Both the position numbers and the translations under genes were made by a program. From contig CACXMA010000009.1 in the NCBI GenBank assembly GCA_902768665.1, forward strand, positions 75,879-139,878: a stretch of DNA of 64,000 bases, in the 5' to 3' direction. This DNA is from an uncultured Bacteroidia bacterium. GTDB taxonomy: Bacteria; Bacteroidota; Bacteroidia; Bacteroidales; UBA932. The notes beneath the pieces are model-generated. The model made no database searches. It saw nothing but the letters and a program-made list of their open reading frames with translations, and was not told the DNA's origin. Shown here in pieces: positions 53,625 to 62,123 of this stretch; position 1 is the first letter of the stretch, and each line of letters starts with the position of its first letter.

Positions 53625-55563
53625 ACTCCTTTCCCTGCTGGCCGCGCTGGCCTTCGCTCTGCCGCTTTCCGGCCAAGGCGCCGGCATGATGGCGGAGCAG
53701 ACGGTGGACTGGACGGTCGGCAGCGAAGAAATCAGTCCGGATGTCTACCGCGTAACCCTGACCGGCACCATCCTCCCCGGTTATCATATTTACGACACCC
53801 ACGACAAGTACTCCGGCACCGAGCTGACCCTCTCCGGCAGCGGTTTCATCGCCGGCGAGCTGCAGGAAGCGGAACCGGCGACGGAGGAAGGCGAGTTTTA
53901 CGGACGCGCCGTCTTCTACTTCGACGTCACGATGGACAGCGCCGATCCGGTCACGCTGGAAGGCTCCGTCATCTGGACGGCCTGCCGGGACCAGGTCTGC
54001 GGATTCCCGGAAGAGTTTGCCTTCACGCTGGATTTCACCCCGTCCGGAGCGGCACCCGCCCGGGCTGCCTTCACCCTGCCGGAGCAGGACAGTTCCGCAG
54101 GCGGTGACGGCTCGCTGTGGAGCCTCCTGATCGAGGCGATTCTCTGCGGCCTCCTGATGCTCCTGACCCCGTGTGTGTTCCCGATGGTACCGATGACGGT
54201 GTCCTACTTCCTGAAGGGCTCCGCCTCCCCTGCCGCGGCGCGGTTCAAGGCGCTGATGTACGGCGTTTTCATCGTCGTTCTCTATACGCTGCCGATCGCC
54301 ATCCTTATCCTGGTGACCTGGCTGGCGGGCGGTGACGACACGACGGCCGACATCTTCAACTGGTTCTCGACGCACTGGATTCCGAACATCCTCTTCTTCA
54401 TCGTATTCATCGTTTTCGCCATCTCTTTCTTCGGCGCATTCGAGATTATGGCTCCCTCGTCGCTGGTCAACAAGAGCGACCGGAAGTCGGACCAGGGCGG
54501 CCTCGGCGGCATCTTCTTCATGGCCCTGACGCTCGTGCTGGTGTCCTTCTCCTGCACGGTCCCGATCGTGGGTACGGTGCTGATCCAGTCCGTCCGCGGC
54601 GCCTTCTGGACGCCGATCCTGACGATGCTGGTGTTCTCGCTGGCCTTCGCCCTGCCGTTTACGCTCCTCGCCCTCTTCCCGAGCTTCCTCAAGAAAATGA
54701 AAAGCGGAGCCTGGCTGAACAGCGTCAAGGTCGTCTTCGGTTTCATCGAACTCGCCCTCGCCTTCAAGTTCCTCTCGATGGCGGACCAGAGCTACCACTG
54801 GGGCCTGCTGGACCGCGAGGTCTATCTCGCCATCTGGATCGTCATCTTCTCGCTGATGGGGCTCTACCTCCTCGGGAAGATCCGCTTCGCCCATGACGAC
54901 GAACCGGTGGAGAAGCTTTCCATCGTCCGGCTGGGGCTGGTCATCACGGTCTTCTCTTTTGTCGTGTATATGATTCCGGGCATGTGGGGCGCCCCGCTCA
55001 AGGCCCTGTCTGGCTATCTGCCGCCGCTCGAGAGCCAGGACTTCAACCTCTATAATCCGGGCGGTTACTCCCTGGCTCCGATGCAGGAGTCGGATTCGGA
55101 GATGGGCCGCAAATACGGGCTCAAGATGCCCCTGGGGCTGCAGGGATACTATTCCATCGAGGAAGGACTCGAAGCCGCCAAACGGGAAGGCAAGCCCGTT
55201 TTCGTGGACATCAGCGGCCACAGCTGCGCCAACTGCCGTGAGATGGAGAACCGCGTCTGGAGCGACCGCGAGGTCTTCACCATGCTCCGGGACGAGTTCA
55301 TCCTCGTCGCGCTGTTCACCGACGACAAGTCCGCCCTCAAGGAGGAGGACTGGGTCACCACCGACACCGGCAAGGTGCTCAAGGAACTGGGCGCCGCCAA
55401 CGCCTACACCGCCCTGCAGCGCTTCGGCGTCAACGGCAAGCCGAACTACGTCATTCTTGACGAGGAAGGCACGCCGCTCTCTCCCGTCCGCGGCTACGAC
55501 CTGAGCGTCAGCGGATTCGTCGCTTTCCTCCGGCAAGGTCTGGATGCATACGCAAAACGGTAG
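53614..55563 (+). CDS. DsbD-like thiol:disulfide interchange protein
   Basis: A 649-residue membrane protein with signal peptide, N-terminal immunoglobulin-like DsbD domain (Cys in [11 protein letters not shown]), eight-helix CcdA-like core with the two redox Cys ([11 protein letters not shown] and [11 protein letters not shown]), and a C-terminal thioredoxin domain with active site CANC (residues about 541-544). It carries electrons from cytosolic thioredoxin to periplasmic partners. It overlaps rny and precedes the nucleotidase gene by six bases. Confidence 0.93.
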   Translation: MQSKLLSLLAALAFALPLSGQGAGMMAEQTVDWTVGSEEISPDVYRVTLTGTILPGYHIYDTHDKYSGTELTLSGSGFIAGELQEAEPATEEGEFYGRAVFYFDVTMDSADPVTLEGSVIWTACRDQVCGFPEEFAFTLDFTPSGAAPARAAFTLPEQDSSAGGDGSLWSLLIEAILCGLLMLLTPCVFPMVPMTVSYFLKGSASPAAARFKALMYGVFIVVLYTLPIAILILVTWLAGGDDTTADIFNWFSTHWIPNILFFIVFIVFAISFFGAFEIMAPSSLVNKSDRKSDQGGLGGIFFMALTLVLVSFSCTVPIVGTVLIQSVRGAFWTPILTMLVFSLAFALPFTLLALFPSFLKKMKSGAWLNSVKVVFGFIELALAFKFLSMADQSYHWGLLDREVYLAIWIVIFSLMGLYLLGKIRFAHDDEPVEKLSIVRLGLVITVFSFVVYMIPGMWGAPLKALSGYLPPLESQDFNLYNPGGYSLAPMQESDSEMGRKYGLKMPLGLQGYYSIEEGLEAAKREGKPVFVDISGHSCANCREMENRVWSDREVFTMLRDEFILVALFTDDKSALKEEDWVTTDTGKVLKELGAANAYTALQRFGVNGKPNYVILDEEGTPLSPVRGYDLSVSGFVAFLRQGLDAYAKR

Positions 55564-55569
55564 TATTCT

Positions 55570-57357
55570 ATGAAACGATTCATGTCCCTTCCCATTGTCG
55601 CGGCCCTGGTCGCGGCAATGGCTGTCGGCTGCTCGGACAGGCCCGTCCGCAGCGTCACTTTCGAGATTCTCGCCACCAACGACGTCCACGGACGCTGGTT
55701 CGACGAGAGTTATGTGGACGACGGCGTGCGGAATTCGCTGATGGCCGTGAACTGGTATGTAGACAGTGTGCGGACGGCCGTCGGGAAGGAGCATGTCCTG
55801 CTCATTGACTCGGGCGACTGCCTCCAGGGCGACAACGCTCCGTATTATTATAATTATGTAGATACGCTCAGCCCGCACCTTTTCCCGCGCCTGATGGCCT
55901 ATATGGGCTATGACGCCGTGGCGGTGGGGAACCATGACATCGAGACGGGACATGCCGTTTACGACCGCGTCGCCCGCGAAATGGAGGCCGCCGGGGTGCC
56001 TTTCCTGGCCGGCAACGCCATCCGCCTTTCCGACGGGAAACCTTACTTCCCGCTCTATACCATCAAGGAAAGGGACGGCATCCGCTTCGCCATCCTCGGC
56101 TACACCAACGCCAACATGAAGGCCTGGCTGGACGAGAGCGTCTGGAGCGGCATGGATTTCAAGAGCCTGATTCCGCTCGTTCAGGAAGATGTAGACCGGG
56201 TCAGGGCCGAAGAGAAGCCCGATGTCGTCATCGTGACGGTCCATTCCGGCACCGGCGAGGGCGACGGCTCCATTCTCGAGTCCCAGGGCCTCGACCTCTT
56301 CCAGTCCCTCCGCGGGGTGGATTTCCTTCTGTGCTCTCATGACCACCGCTTCCATATCGAGGACGGCGACGGGATCTGCCTTCTCAATTCCGGCAGCCAC
56401 GCCCGCAGCATCGCCCACGGGACCATCACCCTCGACCTCGACAAAAATGGGAAGATAATCGGACGCCATCTCAGCTCCGGGGATATTCCCGTCAAGGCCG
56501 AGAAGGCCGATTCCGTGATGCGGGAAACGTTCCGGAGTGAATATGAGGCCGTCAAGGCCTTCACGGTCCGCACCGTCGGCCGCCTGAGCGAAACCCTCCG
56601 CACCCGCGACGCCTACGCCGGCCGCAGTCTCTACACCGACTTCGTCCACCTTGTGACGCTGCTTTCGGCCATGCCCTACGGTGCGGACCTTTCCTTCGCC
56701 GCCCCGCTGACCTTCAACGGAACCATTCAGGCCGGAACGCTGCTCTACAACGATCTCTTTACCATCTATCCCTTTGAGAATCAGCTCTTCGTGCTGGAGA
56801 TGACCGGGCAGGAGATCCTCGACTATCTGGAATTTGACTATGACCGGTGGATCCAGGCCCCCGATGAAGGCACGGCCATCCCCGGGACCGGCGAGGTGCC
56901 GCTGCTTCGCATCCGTCCCCGTGACGACGACCGCACCGGCGCGAAAGGCTGGTCCTTCGTCAACCGCTCCTACAACTTCGACTCCGCTGCGGGTATCAAC
57001 TACACCGTGGATGTGACAAAGCCCCGCGGCTCGCGCATCTCGATCGCCGGCTTTTCAGACGGAAGGGCGTTTGACCTGTCGGCGACCTACCGCGTCGCCA
57101 TGACCTCCTACCGCGCGAACGGCGGCGGCGACCTCCTCACGCTCGGCGCCGGCATCCCTGCGGATCAGCTCGACGGCCGCACGGTCGCCCGCCTTCCCGA
57201 GCTTCGCGAACTGATTTACCAGTTCCTCCTGAAGGAAAGCGAAATCTCCCCGGCCCTCATCCGCCGCTACGCGCGCCTGCTCGGCAACTGGTCCTTCATC
57301 CCCGCGTCCATCGCCGAGCCCGCCCTCGCCCGCGACCTGTCTTTATTGTTTCCATAA
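55570..57357 (+). CDS. 5'-nucleotidase/2',3'-cyclic phosphodiesterase-like lipoprotein
   Basis: A 595-residue lipoprotein (signal ending AVGC). The metallophosphatase half has ILATNDVHGRWF, DSGDCLQGD, GNHDIETG, and HSGTGEG/CSHDHRFH; the second half is a 5'-nucleotidase C-terminal domain (AAPLTFNGTIQAGTLLYNDLFTIYPFENQL). It probably releases phosphate and nucleosides in the periplasm. The product nucleosides would suit the two nearby phosphorylases, though this link is inference. Confidence 0.92.
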   Translation: MKRFMSLPIVAALVAAMAVGCSDRPVRSVTFEILATNDVHGRWFDESYVDDGVRNSLMAVNWYVDSVRTAVGKEHVLLIDSGDCLQGDNAPYYYNYVDTLSPHLFPRLMAYMGYDAVAVGNHDIETGHAVYDRVAREMEAAGVPFLAGNAIRLSDGKPYFPLYTIKERDGIRFAILGYTNANMKAWLDESVWSGMDFKSLIPLVQEDVDRVRAEEKPDVVIVTVHSGTGEGDGSILESQGLDLFQSLRGVDFLLCSHDHRFHIEDGDGICLLNSGSHARSIAHGTITLDLDKNGKIIGRHLSSGDIPVKAEKADSVMRETFRSEYEAVKAFTVRTVGRLSETLRTRDAYAGRSLYTDFVHLVTLLSAMPYGADLSFAAPLTFNGTIQAGTLLYNDLFTIYPFENQLFVLEMTGQEILDYLEFDYDRWIQAPDEGTAIPGTGEVPLLRIRPRDDDRTGAKGWSFVNRSYNFDSAAGINYTVDVTKPRGSRISIAGFSDGRAFDLSATYRVAMTSYRANGGGDLLTLGAGIPADQLDGRTVARLPELRELIYQFLLKESEISPALIRRYARLLGNWSFIPASIAEPALARDLSLLFP

Positions 57358-57377
57358 CGCCCCTCCCGCCGCGTTTA

Positions 57378-57594
57378 CTGTCCTCCGGTTTCCGGACAGT
57401 GGTCGTCAAAAGCCCGATCTCAGGAGGCTGCTTCGCATCCCCTTCGTCATGCCCAGCGAATGCAGGGCATCTGTCCTCCGGTTTCCGGACAGTAGCCGTC
57501 AAAAGCCCGATCTCAGGAGGCTGCTTCGCATCCCCTCCTTCGGTCCTCAGCGGACGGCAGGGCTTTTGACGGCCACTGTCCTTCAACCTGCGGC
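57378..57594 (+). repeat. Long inverted-repeat element, copies 2 and 3
   Basis: Copy 2 starts at 57378 and breaks off near 57445, where one CGTCATGCC hairpin unit (57445-57470) follows. Copy 3 (57471-57594) is complete, with 22-bp arms 57487-57508 and 57560-57581 complementary at 21 of 22. The start of copy 2 to the start of copy 3 is 93 bases. Both match the element at 10598-10716. Confidence 0.85.
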
Positions 57595-57601
57595 AATACC
57601 C

Positions 57602-57713
57602 CCGTCATTCCACGGCCCTGTCCGGCGCCTGCGGCAATTGAACCGTCATTCCACGGCTTGTCCGGCGCCTGCGGCAATTGAACCGTCATTCCACGGCTTG
57701 TCCGTGGAATCTG
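57602..57713 (+). repeat. Tandem GTCAT...ATCTG hairpin repeats
   Basis: Two tandem units of 41 and 40 bp (57602-57642, 57643-57682) carry the first arm CCGTCATTCCACGG but not its partner, followed by GTCCGGCGCCTGCGGCAATTG. The third, full hairpin (57683-57713) has TCCACGG/CCGTGGA arms and the ATCTG flank, as at 10827. Confidence 0.85.
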
Positions 57714-57721
57714 TTCCCCGA

Positions 57722-57873
57722 GGGGCTAACAATCGGTCGATTTGAAATAACTAATAATCAACCGTTTATCTCGACCCTATTGCCAACCCCTAATAAAAAA
57801 GCAGGGGGTTAGCAGTAATAGAAAGCGGCCGCATTGATTATCAGCCAGTTACAACAACACAATTGCTACCCCC
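57722..57873 (+). repeat. Doublet of 69-bp palindrome-ended units, type I (locus B)
   Basis: Unit B1 (57722-57790) begins GGGGCTAACAAT and ends ATTGCCAACCCC; unit B2 (57805-57873) begins GGGGTTAGCAGT and ends ATTGCTACCCC. The linker is 14 bases and A-rich. Cores CTAATAATCAACC and TTGATTATCAGCC lie mid-unit. Lengths and order match locus A, but the inner sequence has diverged. Confidence 0.8.
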
Positions 57874-57950
57874 CCCCGCCCTGCAGGCCAGGGCACCTCA
57901 GTCTGGCCGGATAAGAATAGTGTTTACAACTATTGTACGGACGACACATG

Positions 57951-58102
57951 CCACCTTCCAGCTGAGGATTTATAAGTAACTGACTATCTGATATTTGCGA
58001 AAACGGGTCAGGAAAGAGGCCCGTTATTTCGGGGGACTTTCCAACTATACTTTTGGAAATGACTGATTATGAACAGGTTACGTTTGAAAGGCTGGAAGGT
58101 GC
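57951..58102 (+). repeat. Doublet of 69-bp palindrome-ended units, type II (locus B)
   Basis: Unit B3 (57951-58019) starts CCACCTTCCAG; its far end has decayed to CAGGAAAGAGG (8 of 11 kept). Unit B4 (about 58034-58102) has ACTTTCCA/TGGAAGGT ends. The linker is 14 bases. Cores CTGACTATCTGA and CTGATTATGAAC match those of locus A. GGACGACACA precedes it as at locus A. Confidence 0.8.
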
Positions 58103-58123
58103 AGGGCGTGAAAGTGCGGGCCC

Positions 58124-58182
58124 GATGCCCGATCAGGTCGGGCATGACGAAGTGCAGATTCCTCGCTTCGCTCGGAATGACA
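58124..58182 (-). repeat. Two GTCAT-flanked hairpins with changed arms
   Basis: Hairpin one (58124-58149) has perfect 8-bp arms ATGCCCGA/TCGGGCAT. Hairpin two (58157-58181) has ATTCC/GGAAT arms around TCGCTTCGCTC. Both keep the GAT...ATGAC outer flanks, here in reverse orientation relative to 57683. Confidence 0.75.
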
Positions 58183-58240
58183 GGAGAATGGATGCCGGGA
58201 AAGACGGAAAGCCGCTGGACGCAGGGGCGGAGGAGGCCCG

Positions 58241-58436
58241 TTGCTACTGCGGTGCGGGCTCGTGTGCGGAAACGGAAATGCGCGGGGGCCAGTGCAGGGG
58301 GCGGTGACGCGAAGCGGCATGACGAGCATTGTCCGCCGACGTTACGAGCCGCACGGCTCGTAAAAGGAGAAGTTGGCTCGTCAAGCCCCCGGTGCCGCTC
58401 CGTTTCCGCACTTTCGAGCCTGCACCGCAGTAGCAA
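58241..58436 (+). repeat. 196-bp element with about 36-bp inverted ends
   Basis: Bases 58241-58276 (starting TTGCTACTGCGGTG, ending GCGGAAACGG) are nearly complementary to 58400-58436. Inside lies a perfect 9-bp hairpin TTACGAGCC/GGCTCGTAA (58342-58363). No coding frame is credible. It looks like a non-autonomous mobile element or a relic of one. Confidence 0.6.
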
Positions 58437-58460
58437 TAGCAGGCTGCCGGAGCCCAGAGG

Positions 58461-58579
58461 ACAGATCCCACGGACAAGCCGTGGGATGACAAAAAGGGAT
58501 GCCCTGCATGCGCTGGGCATGACGGGGAGGAGCACCAGAGGACATGACGAAGCAGATTTCTCGGCAAGCTCGAAATGAC
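58461..58579 (-). repeat. Three more GTCAT-flanked hairpins
   Basis: 58461-58490 has ATCCCACGG/CCGTGGGAT arms; 58498-58525 has ATGCCC/GGGCAT arms; 58555-58579 has ATTTC/GAAAT arms. All keep GAT on one side and ATGAC on the other. The remainder up to 58614 shows nothing recognisable. Confidence 0.75.
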
Positions 58580-58614
58580 AATGGCGGGTAGGATGGTGAG
58601 ACAGCGGGGGGGAA

Positions 58615-59985
58615 CTACTGCAGCGGGAATTTCACGGCCAGGGGTTCCTGCTGGAGGCCGGCGGGGAGGCGGAGGGTGACGCGGCCGTCGGCGGAGATGG
58701 AGGCGCGGACCTTCTTGCCTGTGTTAAGGATGGTTACTTTCCCGGCGGGCTGATTGCCTTTCCAGCTCAGCTCGGCAGGGAGGTTCTCGCCGTCCGGGAG
58801 CGCGTAAATGGCATAGCAGGTCCTGCCGGCCTTGGAGGCGGCCTCCGTAAACCAGAGGCGGCCGTCGTTGTAGATGGGCGTGTTGCGGGTCCCATAGATG
58901 GCCTCGCCGCAGCGGCGCAGCCAGGCGCCGATTTCCCGGAGGACGGCGACGGCTTCCGGATTGATGAGGCCTGCCGCCGTCGGGCCTACGCCAAGGGCCA
59001 GGGAGCCGCCTTTTGCGGAGATTTCGGCCAGGGCGCCGATAATGCGGCGGGCGCTCTTGTAACGGGCGTTCGGGGTCCAGCCCCAGTCGTCGGTAAGGGT
59101 AATGCAGGATTCCCAGGGATGGTCCAGCTGGCGTGGCGGAATGGCCTGCTCGGGTGTCTGGTAGTTTTCGTTGGGGCCACCGATGGTGCGGTCGACGCAG
59201 AGCATGCCGGGAGAAACCTTCCGCATGCCGGGAAGAAGCTCGTTCAGCCCCACCTCGTCACCGGTGATCCAGCCGCCGTCGAGCCAGAGGATGTCCAGCG
59301 CGCCATAGCGGCCGCCGGTGATCTCCCGCAGCTGCGCCATCGTATAGTCGACATAGCTCTGCCACCAGTCCGGATGCATCTCCTTTTTGTAATTGATGCG
59401 GCGGTCAGGTGTCGCATAGTAGGGATTCCAGAAGCCCGGGTGGTGCCAGTCGGGCTTGGAGAAGTAGGCGCCGACCATGAAACCGCGGGATCGGAAGGCA
59501 TCGAAAACGTGCCGGGCGGCGTCGCGGCGCGGATCGGCGGCGAACGGTCCGGCCTTGGCGATGGAAAAGTCGGTGTACTGCGAGTCGAAAAGGCAGAAGC
59601 CGTCGTGGTGCTTCGTGGTGAAAATCATATACTTCATGCCGGCATCGGCAAAGACGGACGCCCACTGCGCCGGGTCGAAATCCACCGGATTGAAAACCTC
59701 GGAAAGCCCCCAATACCACTTCTTATAGTCTTCATACACAGAACCTTCCGGCCGGACGATCCAGTCCTCGTTGCAGAGGTTCCATGACTCGACGATGCCC
59801 GGAACGCTGTAGAGCCCCCAGTGGATCAGGACGCCGAACTTGAGGCTGCGCCAGGCATCGAGTTTTTCCAGCACGGCCGGATCGTCGGGCCAGACATAGC
59901 CGTCGGCGGTATTGTCCTGGGCCTGCAGGGGCGCCGCGGCAAAAAGGGCGGCTGTGAGAACGGAGAGGATTCCTGATTTTTTCAT
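58615..59985 (-). CDS. Alpha-L-fucosidase (GH29)
   Basis: A 456-residue exported enzyme (signal MKKSGILSVLTAALFAAAPLQAQ). GH29 marks are KFGVLIHWGLYSVPG, YMIFTTKHHDGFCLFDS, and ILWLDGGW with the catalytic nucleophile Asp236; a C-terminal beta-sandwich follows. It removes terminal fucose from glycans such as mucin. There is no susC/susD pair nearby, so it is not in a clear utilisation locus. Confidence 0.94.
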   Translation of the reverse strand: MKKSGILSVLTAALFAAAPLQAQDNTADGYVWPDDPAVLEKLDAWRSLKFGVLIHWGLYSVPGIVESWNLCNEDWIVRPEGSVYEDYKKWYWGLSEVFNPVDFDPAQWASVFADAGMKYMIFTTKHHDGFCLFDSQYTDFSIAKAGPFAADPRRDAARHVFDAFRSRGFMVGAYFSKPDWHHPGFWNPYYATPDRRINYKKEMHPDWWQSYVDYTMAQLREITGGRYGALDILWLDGGWITGDEVGLNELLPGMRKVSPGMLCVDRTIGGPNENYQTPEQAIPPRQLDHPWESCITLTDDWGWTPNARYKSARRIIGALAEISAKGGSLALGVGPTAAGLINPEAVAVLREIGAWLRRCGEAIYGTRNTPIYNDGRLWFTEAASKAGRTCYAIYALPDGENLPAELSWKGNQPAGKVTILNTGKKVRASISADGRVTLRLPAGLQQEPLAVKFPLQ

Positions 59986-60004
59986 GGCATGATTTTCTTA
60001 TCTG

Positions 60005-60024
60005 CAAAGATACATTTATCTTTG
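60005..60024. promoter_or_regulatory. Overlapping divergent promoters, fucosidase and OB/TonB genes
   Basis: CAAAGATA (60005-60012) is the minus-strand -7 box for the fucosidase gene; TATCTTTG (60017-60024) is the plus-strand box for the gene at 60046. The boxes are only four bases apart. Confidence 0.75.
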
Positions 60025-60045
60025 CGAAAGTAAAACAGTCTATCC

Positions 60046-60750
60046 ATGCGCCGATTCCTCCTTCTTTCCCTGCTTCTTACCGTACTCATGCCCCTTGGCG
60101 TAGCCGCGCAGGGCTACAACCGGACCATGACCGTCAAGGATTTCCGCCGGATGTCCGCCAAGGATACGACGACCTGCGTCCTTCGCGGCGTGGTGACCCG
60201 CGTCCGCGATGCCGACCGCGGCAACCTCTTCATCGACGACGGCACAGGGGAAGTATACATCTATGTCATCCGCAACGACTGGCAGTACCGGGGCAGTTTC
60301 CGCAAGTGCGACGTCCGCGAGGGCGACACGCTGACCCTCCGCGGCCGCCGGAGCGTCTACAACGGCGTCATCGAGATGAAATACGCCTTCCTCTGCGCCA
60401 AGAGCGACGGTCTCGACCACGACAGCATGCCCGTTCGTGAGCGCATGGACCGCGAACCCTCCTTCCGCGGCGGCAACCTGGAGACCTTCCGGCAATGGGC
60501 CCAGAATGAGGTCCCCGTCGTCATCGCCGACGCACCCTATCCCGGCGAAGGAACGGTCACCGTCCAGTTCGTCGTCGGCAAGAACGGCAAGGTGATGGAA
60601 GTACAGATCGTCAAAGGCGTCAACGCCGCCGTGAATGCCATCGCCATGGACATCGTCAAGCGCTCCCCGAAATGGAAACCCGGCAAGAACGACGGCAAAG
60701 GCGTCCGCGTCACCTACCAGATTCCCTTGGAATTTACAGCTCAGCAGTAG
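60046..60750 (+). CDS. Secreted OB-fold protein with a TonB C-terminal domain
   Basis: A 234-residue exported protein (signal ending GVAAQG). Residues about 35-120 look like an OB-fold (CVLRGVVTRVRDADRGNLFIDDGTGEVYIYV). Residues about 155-230 match TonB_C (YPGEGTVTVQFVVGKNGKVMEVQIVKGVNAAVNAIAMDIVKRSPKW). There is no proline-rich TonB spacer or membrane anchor, so it is unlikely to act as a normal energy transducer. Its 3' end overlaps the convergent MATE gene by 17 bases. Confidence 0.8.
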   Translation: MRRFLLLSLLLTVLMPLGVAAQGYNRTMTVKDFRRMSAKDTTTCVLRGVVTRVRDADRGNLFIDDGTGEVYIYVIRNDWQYRGSFRKCDVREGDTLTLRGRRSVYNGVIEMKYAFLCAKSDGLDHDSMPVRERMDREPSFRGGNLETFRQWAQNEVPVVIADAPYPGEGTVTVQFVVGKNGKVMEVQIVKGVNAAVNAIAMDIVKRSPKWKPGKNDGKGVRVTYQIPLEFTAQQ

Positions 60751-62119
60751 ATTTCAGGCGAAGCCAGCGGCCGCGGGCTAGGTAGAAGAGGAAGAGGGCG
60801 CCGCGCATATTGAGTTCGAAGCACATCGCGATCCAGTAGCCGACGAGACCGTAGTGGGGACAGAGCCAGATGGCGGGGACGATGCGGAACACCCAGATGG
60901 AACTGAAATTGAGGATGCTCGGGAGGAGCGTGTCGCCGGCACCGACGCAGGCGCCGTAGGACACGATGGAGGCGGCATACATCGTCTCGGCGAAGGCCTC
61001 TATGCGGAGGACGGTGGCGCCGAGGGACACGACCTCAGGGTCGCTGCTGATCAGCCCCATAACCTCCGGCGCGAAGATAAACAGCAGGATGCCGGTCAGG
61101 GTCTGCAGGATCATGGCGCCGCCGGTGGTCAGCCACCCGAAGCGCCGGGCCATATCGCGGCGGCCGGCCCCGATGCTCTGGCCGACGAGTGAAGTCGCTG
61201 CATCGGCGATGCCGTAACCGGGCATATAGCAGAAACTCTCCGCCGTTACGGCGAAATTGTTCGCGGCGACGGCAACGGCCCCGAGCGGCGCCACGATGAC
61301 CGTCCCGGCGACATAGGCTCCGCGCATGACGATATTCTCGAGACAGAGCGGCAGACCGATGCGGAGCGCATTGTTCACCACGGGGCGGGTCGGCGCGAAA
61401 CTCCCCTTCTCCCCTCTCAGTTTGAGATCTTTACACCGGCAGGTCAGGAACCAGACCATGCTGGTCGCGATCATCAGCTCCGCCAGTCCGGTGCCAAGGG
61501 CCGCACCGACCACACCGAGGTCGAGCACCCAGATAAAGAGGTAATTCAGCGCCACGTCCAGCACGCACATCAGCACGTTCAGCAGGCTCGGCACCCGCAT
61601 CTCGCCGCTGGCCTGGAGGATTGTCGCGGCCAGGAAATCGAACTGCAGGAACGGTAGGAAGAGGGCCGTGACGAGGAAATAACGGGACGCCTGGGCGGCC
61701 ACTTCCCCGCTGCCGCCGAGCCACAGGGGCAGCGGCCGGGCGATGGCGAGGGCCAGGAGCGTGAAGCCCAGGCACCAGATCAGTGCGCTCGACAAAGCCT
61801 GCCGCACCACGCTGCGGGCGCCTTTGAAGTCCCCGGCCCCGACCAGATGCGCCACCTGCACGGAAAAGCCGTTGCAACAGGCGAAACAGAAGCCGCCGAG
61901 GAGCCACATACAGGTCGCCACAAGGCCGATGGCCGCGCCGGCGTCCGTGCTGAGGTGGCCGACCATGGCCGTGTCGATCAGCTGCATGGCGACCGTCGAG
62001 AACTGGGCGATGATGGCGGGGTAGCTCAGGGTCGCCGTCAGGCGGACCTGATGGCCGAAACGAAGCGGAGCGCCCCCGCGGAGGCGCTCAAGCAGCGTAT
62101 CTTTCGTCAGGCCAGCCAC
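60734..62119 (-). CDS. MATE family efflux transporter
   Basis: A 461-residue membrane protein with about 12 helices. It opens LTATLSYPAIIAQFSTVAMQLIDTAMVGHLS and has the second-half block AVAANNFAVTAESFCYMPGYGIADAATSLVGQSIGAG, both typical of NorM/DinF-type exporters, which use sodium or proton gradients. Substrate unknown. It follows the GH53 gene by four bases on the same strand. Confidence 0.93.
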   Translation of the reverse strand: MAGLTKDTLLERLRGGAPLRFGHQVRLTATLSYPAIIAQFSTVAMQLIDTAMVGHLSTDAGAAIGLVATCMWLLGGFCFACCNGFSVQVAHLVGAGDFKGARSVVRQALSSALIWCLGFTLLALAIARPLPLWLGGSGEVAAQASRYFLVTALFLPFLQFDFLAATILQASGEMRVPSLLNVLMCVLDVALNYLFIWVLDLGVVGAALGTGLAELMIATSMVWFLTCRCKDLKLRGEKGSFAPTRPVVNNALRIGLPLCLENIVMRGAYVAGTVIVAPLGAVAVAANNFAVTAESFCYMPGYGIADAATSLVGQSIGAGRRDMARRFGWLTTGGAMILQTLTGILLFIFAPEVMGLISSDPEVVSLGATVLRIEAFAETMYAASIVSYGACVGAGDTLLPSILNFSSIWVFRIVPAIWLCPHYGLVGYWIAMCFELNMRGALFLFYLARGRWLRLKSTAEL

Positions 62120-62123
62120 TTAT

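Noticed and set aside
53587-56649. 1020-residue open frame opposite the dsbD-like and nucleotidase genes
   Set aside because: A shadow frame with His/Arg/Glu-rich, repetitive composition; both plus-strand genes carry catalytic motifs.
58069-58578. 169-residue open frame in the second repeat field
   Set aside because: It runs through inverted repeats on which frames are open on both strands; composition reflects the repeats.
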